DNA of 64,000 bases from Roseburia inulinivorans DSM 16841 (GTDB lineage Bacteria > Bacillota > Clostridia > Lachnospirales > Lachnospiraceae), in NCBI RefSeq assembly GCF_000174195.1, contig NZ_ACFY01000003.1, positions 44,571 through 108,570 on the forward strand, written 5' to 3'. This document shows, piece after piece, positions 60,989 through 64,000 of this stretch (positions within the stretch are counted from its first letter, which is position 1; each line of letters starts with the position of its first letter). The notes under the pieces are model-generated. The model had not been told where the DNA came from. It did no database searches and saw only the letters and a program-made list of their open reading frames with translations. The translations under genes and the position numbers were made by a program.

Positions 60989-61943
60989 ATGAAATATTCA
61001 GGAATTGGCGGACAGGCTGTCATGGAAGGCGTGATGATGAAGAATCAGGAAAAGTACGCTGTTGCAGTGAGAAAGCCTGACCATGAGATTGAAGTGAAGG
61101 TTTCAGAATATACTGGGATCATCAGAAATAAGAAAATAAGAAATATGCCGATTTTAAGAGGTGTATTCAGTTTTATAGAGTCGCTTGTACTCGGAATGCA
61201 GACATTGACCTATTCCGCTTCTTTTTTTGTAGGATGAGGAAGTGGATGAGAAGAAAAAAGAGCCGATGACGGAAGAAGAGCGCAGGAGACAGGAGCAGAA
61301 AGAGAAGAAACAGGAAAATGCCATGATGGGCGGAACCGTTGTATTATCGATCGTTCTTGCTGTGGCAGTATTTATGATGCTTCCATATTATTTATCGACT
61401 CTGTTTCAGAAAGTAATTACATCCCAGTGGGTGATCGCATTGTTAGAGGGAGTGATCCGTCTGGTGATTTTCATCGGATATGTAGCACTTATCTCTCTGA
61501 TGAAGGATATCCGGCGTGTTTATATGTACCATGGTGCAGAACATAAATGTATTAACTGCATTGAACATGGCATGGATCTTACCGTGGATAATGTGAGAAA
61601 AAGTTCCAGATTTCATAAACGCTGTGGAACAAGTTTTCTTTTGATCGTAATGTTAGTCAGCATTTTGTTTTTTATGTTTATCCGCGTGGATTCTCCAATC
61701 CTCCGTGTGGTTTTGCGTCTGCTTCTGATCCCGGTGATCGCAGGTGTATCCTATGAATTTATCCGGCTGGCGGGAAGAAGCGATAATGCAGTTGTGAATC
61801 TTTTGAGCAAGCCGGGATTATGGCTGCAGGGTTTGACAACAAAAGAACCGGATGATGAGATGATCGAGGTTGGAATTGCCTCTGTGGAGGCCGTTTTTGA
61901 CTGGAAACCTTATGTGGAAGAAATCCGCCGGGAAATGAAGTAG
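60989..61943 (+). CDS. DUF1385 (YqhQ-like) membrane protein, frameshifted as read
   Basis: Two frames make one family protein. The first, 60989-61237, has YSGIGGQAVMEGVMM and MPILRGVFSFIESLVLGM. The second, to 61943, has four membrane segments and the diagnostic YHGAEHKCINCIEHG, SSRFHKRCGTSF and WLQGLTTKEPDD. Removing one G near 61231 (GTAGGATG) rejoins them at SFFVDEEVDEKKK, giving about 317 residues. DUF1385 proteins precede prmC in many Clostridia; function unknown. Confidence 0.8.
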
Positions 61944-61960
61944 AAGGGCGTGAGATAAGA

Positions 61961-62789
61961 ATGACATATCGGGAAGCTGTTGCCCATGGAGAAAAAGTGC
62001 TGGAGCTGTCGCATATTGCAGATGCGAAAACAGATGCATGGCTGCTGCTGGAAATGGGCTGTAAGATAGACCGTAAATTTTATTATATGCATATGGAAGA
62101 TGATCTTCCGGATGATCTGCTGAAGGAATATGAACTAGCCGTCAAAAAGCGTGCAGAGCATATCCCGCTGCAGTATATTGTGGGCGAGACGGAATTTATG
62201 GGGCTGAAGTTCAAGGTAAATTCCAATGTCCTGATTCCGAGACAGGACACAGAGACACTTGTGGAGGAAGCATTAAAAAAAGGTAAAGCCGGGAATGAAA
62301 GTACTTGATATGTGTACCGGTTCCGGTTGTATTATTATCAGTATCTTGCATAACGTTGAGGGCGTGAAAGGATATGCAGTTGATATCTCCAAGCAGGCGG
62401 TCAACGTTGCAAAAGAGAATGCAAAACTAAATGAAGTTCCGGTTCTTTTTGAGCGGAGTGATCTTTTTGAGATGGTCACGGAGAAGTTTGACGTGATCGT
62501 GTCAAATCCGCCTTATATCCCAACAGATGTGATCCCGCAGCTCATGCCGGAGGTGCAGGTGTTTGAACCGGTTGAGGCGTTAGACGGAAAAGAGGATGGA
62601 CTTTACTTTTACCGGAAAATCGTGGAACAGAGCAGGGATTATCTGAATCCCGGCGGTTATCTGATGTTTGAGATTGGTTACGATCAGGGAAAAGATGTGT
62701 CTGAAATGATGACAGATGCAGGATTTTCCGATGTCTGTGTGAAAAAAGACCTTGCAGGAAATGACAGGGTTGTGACCGGGATGTTGTAG
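61961..62789 (+). CDS. prmC: Peptide chain release factor methyltransferase PrmC, frameshifted as read
   Basis: The N-terminal helical domain (YREAVAHGEKVLELS, YIVGETEFMGLKFKVN, VLIPRQDTETLVEEAL) runs to an A7 run at 62275-62281. The SAM-binding domain continues in another frame: VLDMCTGSGCIIISI and the catalytic NPPYIP. Removing one A joins them (EEALKKVKPGMKVLDM) into about 276 residues. PrmC methylates the GGQ glutamine of RF1, encoded next. Loss of PrmC is very harmful in other bacteria, so a sequence error is likely. Confidence 0.88.
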
Positions 62790-62894
62790 CGGTGTCAGGG
62801 CATAGAGATATAAAGAGCGAAACAGAGGAAAATGCAGATTTAGCTGCATTTGACGAACAACAAATGTTGATCAGATTAGAAATGAGGGAGAAAT

Positions 62895-63971
62895 ATGTTT
62901 GATAAATTAGAGGACTTACTTATCCGTTATGAAGAGTTGATGAGTGAATTAAGTGAGCCGGATGTGGCAAATAATCCGGAACGTTTCCGTAAGCTGATGA
63001 AAGAGCAGAGCGATATTTTACCGATCGTGGAGGCTTACAAAGAATACAAACAGTGCAAGCAGAACATCGAGGATTCGCTTGCCATGTTGGAGGAAGAATC
63101 TGACGAAGAGATGCGCGAACTCGCAAAAGAAGAGTTAAACGATGCAAAGAACCGTGTCGCAGAATTAGAGAATGAATTAAAAATCCTTCTTTTACCAAAA
63201 GACCCGAACGATGACAAAAACGTTATCGTGGAGATCCGTGCAGGTGCCGGTGGAGATGAGGCGGCATTATTTGCGGCAGAGATTTACCGTATGTATCAGC
63301 ATTATGCAGAGACAAAGAACTGGAAAACAGAGATCATGGAATGTGACGACACCGGAATCGGCGGCATGAAGAGTGTGACATTCATGATCACAGGAGCAGG
63401 AGCTTACTCTGTTATGAAATACGAATCCGGTGTACACCGTGTACAGCGTGTGCCTGAGACGGAATCCGGCGGACGTATCCATACCTCTACCATCACAGTA
63501 GCTGTGATGCCGGAGGCGGAAGATGTTGACGTACAGATTGATGAGAAAGATATCCGTATCGATGTCTGCCGTGCGTCAGGAGCAGGTGGACAGTGTGTCA
63601 ACACCACAGACTCTGCGGTTCGTTTAACACATATTCCAACTGGAATCGTGATCTACAGCCAGACTGAAAAATCGCAGATCCAGAACAAGGCAAAAGCGTT
63701 TGCGTTGCTCCGTACAAAGTTATTTGACTTAGAGCAGCAGAAAGCACATGATGCAGAAGCTGAACTTCGTAAGAGCCAGATCGGTACCGGTGACCGTTCT
63801 GAAAAGATCAGAACCTACAACTTCCCACAGGGACGTGTGACAGACCACCGTATCAACCTGACACTTTACAAATTAGATAAGATCATGAATGGTGATATTC
63901 AGGAGATCATCGATGCATGTATCGCAGCCGACCAGGCTGCGAAGCTGGCGAATATGAATCAGGAAGCGTAA
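62895..63971 (+). CDS. prfA: Peptide chain release factor 1
   Basis: 358 residues. The universal GGQ loop is in [29 protein letters not shown] and [14 protein letters not shown] are further RF1 landmarks. It ends translation at UAA and UAG. Cysteine follows GGQ, where valine-histidine is more usual. Ribosome binding site GAGGGAGAAAT. Its modifier gene prmC lies directly upstream. Confidence 0.96.
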   Translation: MFDKLEDLLIRYEELMSELSEPDVANNPERFRKLMKEQSDILPIVEAYKEYKQCKQNIEDSLAMLEEESDEEMRELAKEELNDAKNRVAELENELKILLLPKDPNDDKNVIVEIRAGAGGDEAALFAAEIYRMYQHYAETKNWKTEIMECDDTGIGGMKSVTFMITGAGAYSVMKYESGVHRVQRVPETESGGRIHTSTITVAVMPEAEDVDVQIDEKDIRIDVCRASGAGGQCVNTTDSAVRLTHIPTGIVIYSQTEKSQIQNKAKAFALLRTKLFDLEQQKAHDAEAELRKSQIGTGDRSEKIRTYNFPQGRVTDHRINLTLYKLDKIMNGDIQEIIDACIAADQAAKLANMNQEA

Positions 63972-64000
63972 AATGCCGGTTCATGAAGAATATCCTATAA

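Noticed and set aside
1..64000. tRNA, rRNA, CRISPR arrays or prophage modules
   Set aside because: I looked for cloverleaf-like sequences, repeat-spacer arrays and phage structural genes on both strands and saw none.

Overview
The window looks like a stretch of chromosome from a motile, low-to-moderate G+C anaerobe of the Lachnospiraceae (Clostridium cluster XIVa; a Roseburia/Agathobacter-like organism is my best guess). Reasons: the Firmicutes gene order ffh-rpsP-khpA-rimM-trmD-rplS followed by lepB-rbgA-rnhB-(FliK-like)-(FlhB2-like)-yraN; a class B sortase with an SPKTA-type substrate; strong AGGAGG-type ribosome binding sites; sigma-28 promoters; a glutamate synthase with the nucleophile cysteine behind a propeptide; and rho-rpmE-(DUF1385)-prmC-prfA at the right edge. 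No rRNA or tRNA gene was seen. The species call is inference.

Layout. 1-7997: ribosome, tRNA and secretion housekeeping, with an inserted cell-surface unit (surface protein, LCP protein, sortase B). 8084-11724: flagellum-related FliK-like and FlhB2-like genes, yraN and pgeF. 11978-16396: M42 peptidase and a GntR(YtrA)-ABC operon. 16570-32957: der-plsY-gpsA, dut, a multi-sugar ABC ATPase, a PucR/CdaR-like regulator, a topoisomerase IV-type pair, and the folate cluster folC-folE-folP-folBK. 32958-35248: an orphan LytTR regulator and a two-gene flagellar-secretion-like operon; both promoters are sigma-28-like and preceded by matching pairs of 10-bp direct repeats 21 bp apart. 35753-41885: gltB-gltD. 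41886-55288: an accessory island of nested mobile elements, two damaged toxin-antitoxin-like pairs and small membrane proteins. 55289-64000: core genes again.

The most interesting object is a 5.87-kb transposon (43511-49382) with IS66-type ends and an exact 8-bp target duplication (ATTTGCAT), inserted inside a 1.3-kb IS4-like element whose 16-bp ends lie at 42352 and 49566. Its cargo is a cysteine-bearing Rrf2 regulator, an acyl-CoA dehydrogenase / ETF-alpha FAD domain / rubredoxin fusion, and a flavodiiron protein. Read together this is a self-contained electron chain, acyl-CoA -> FAD -> ETF-type FAD -> rubredoxin -> di-iron oxygen or NO reductase, moving as a cassette. Its promoter sits in a perfect 51-bp palindrome that encodes the same promoter on both strands.

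Two other signals deserve attention: a roughly 210-240-bp dispersed repeat (11730-11940 and, inverted, 56527-56768) whose two copies keep base pairing while changing sequence and both carry a GNRA-capped hairpin, which suggests a structured RNA or RNA-like mobile repeat; and a run of eight G in the promoter spacer of the sortase substrate gene. Caution: six genes, including the core genes prmC, the DUF1385 gene and flhB2, are broken by single-base frameshifts, five of them in A-runs. Homopolymer errors in the assembly are the simplest explanation, so gene inactivation should not be inferred from these without checking.
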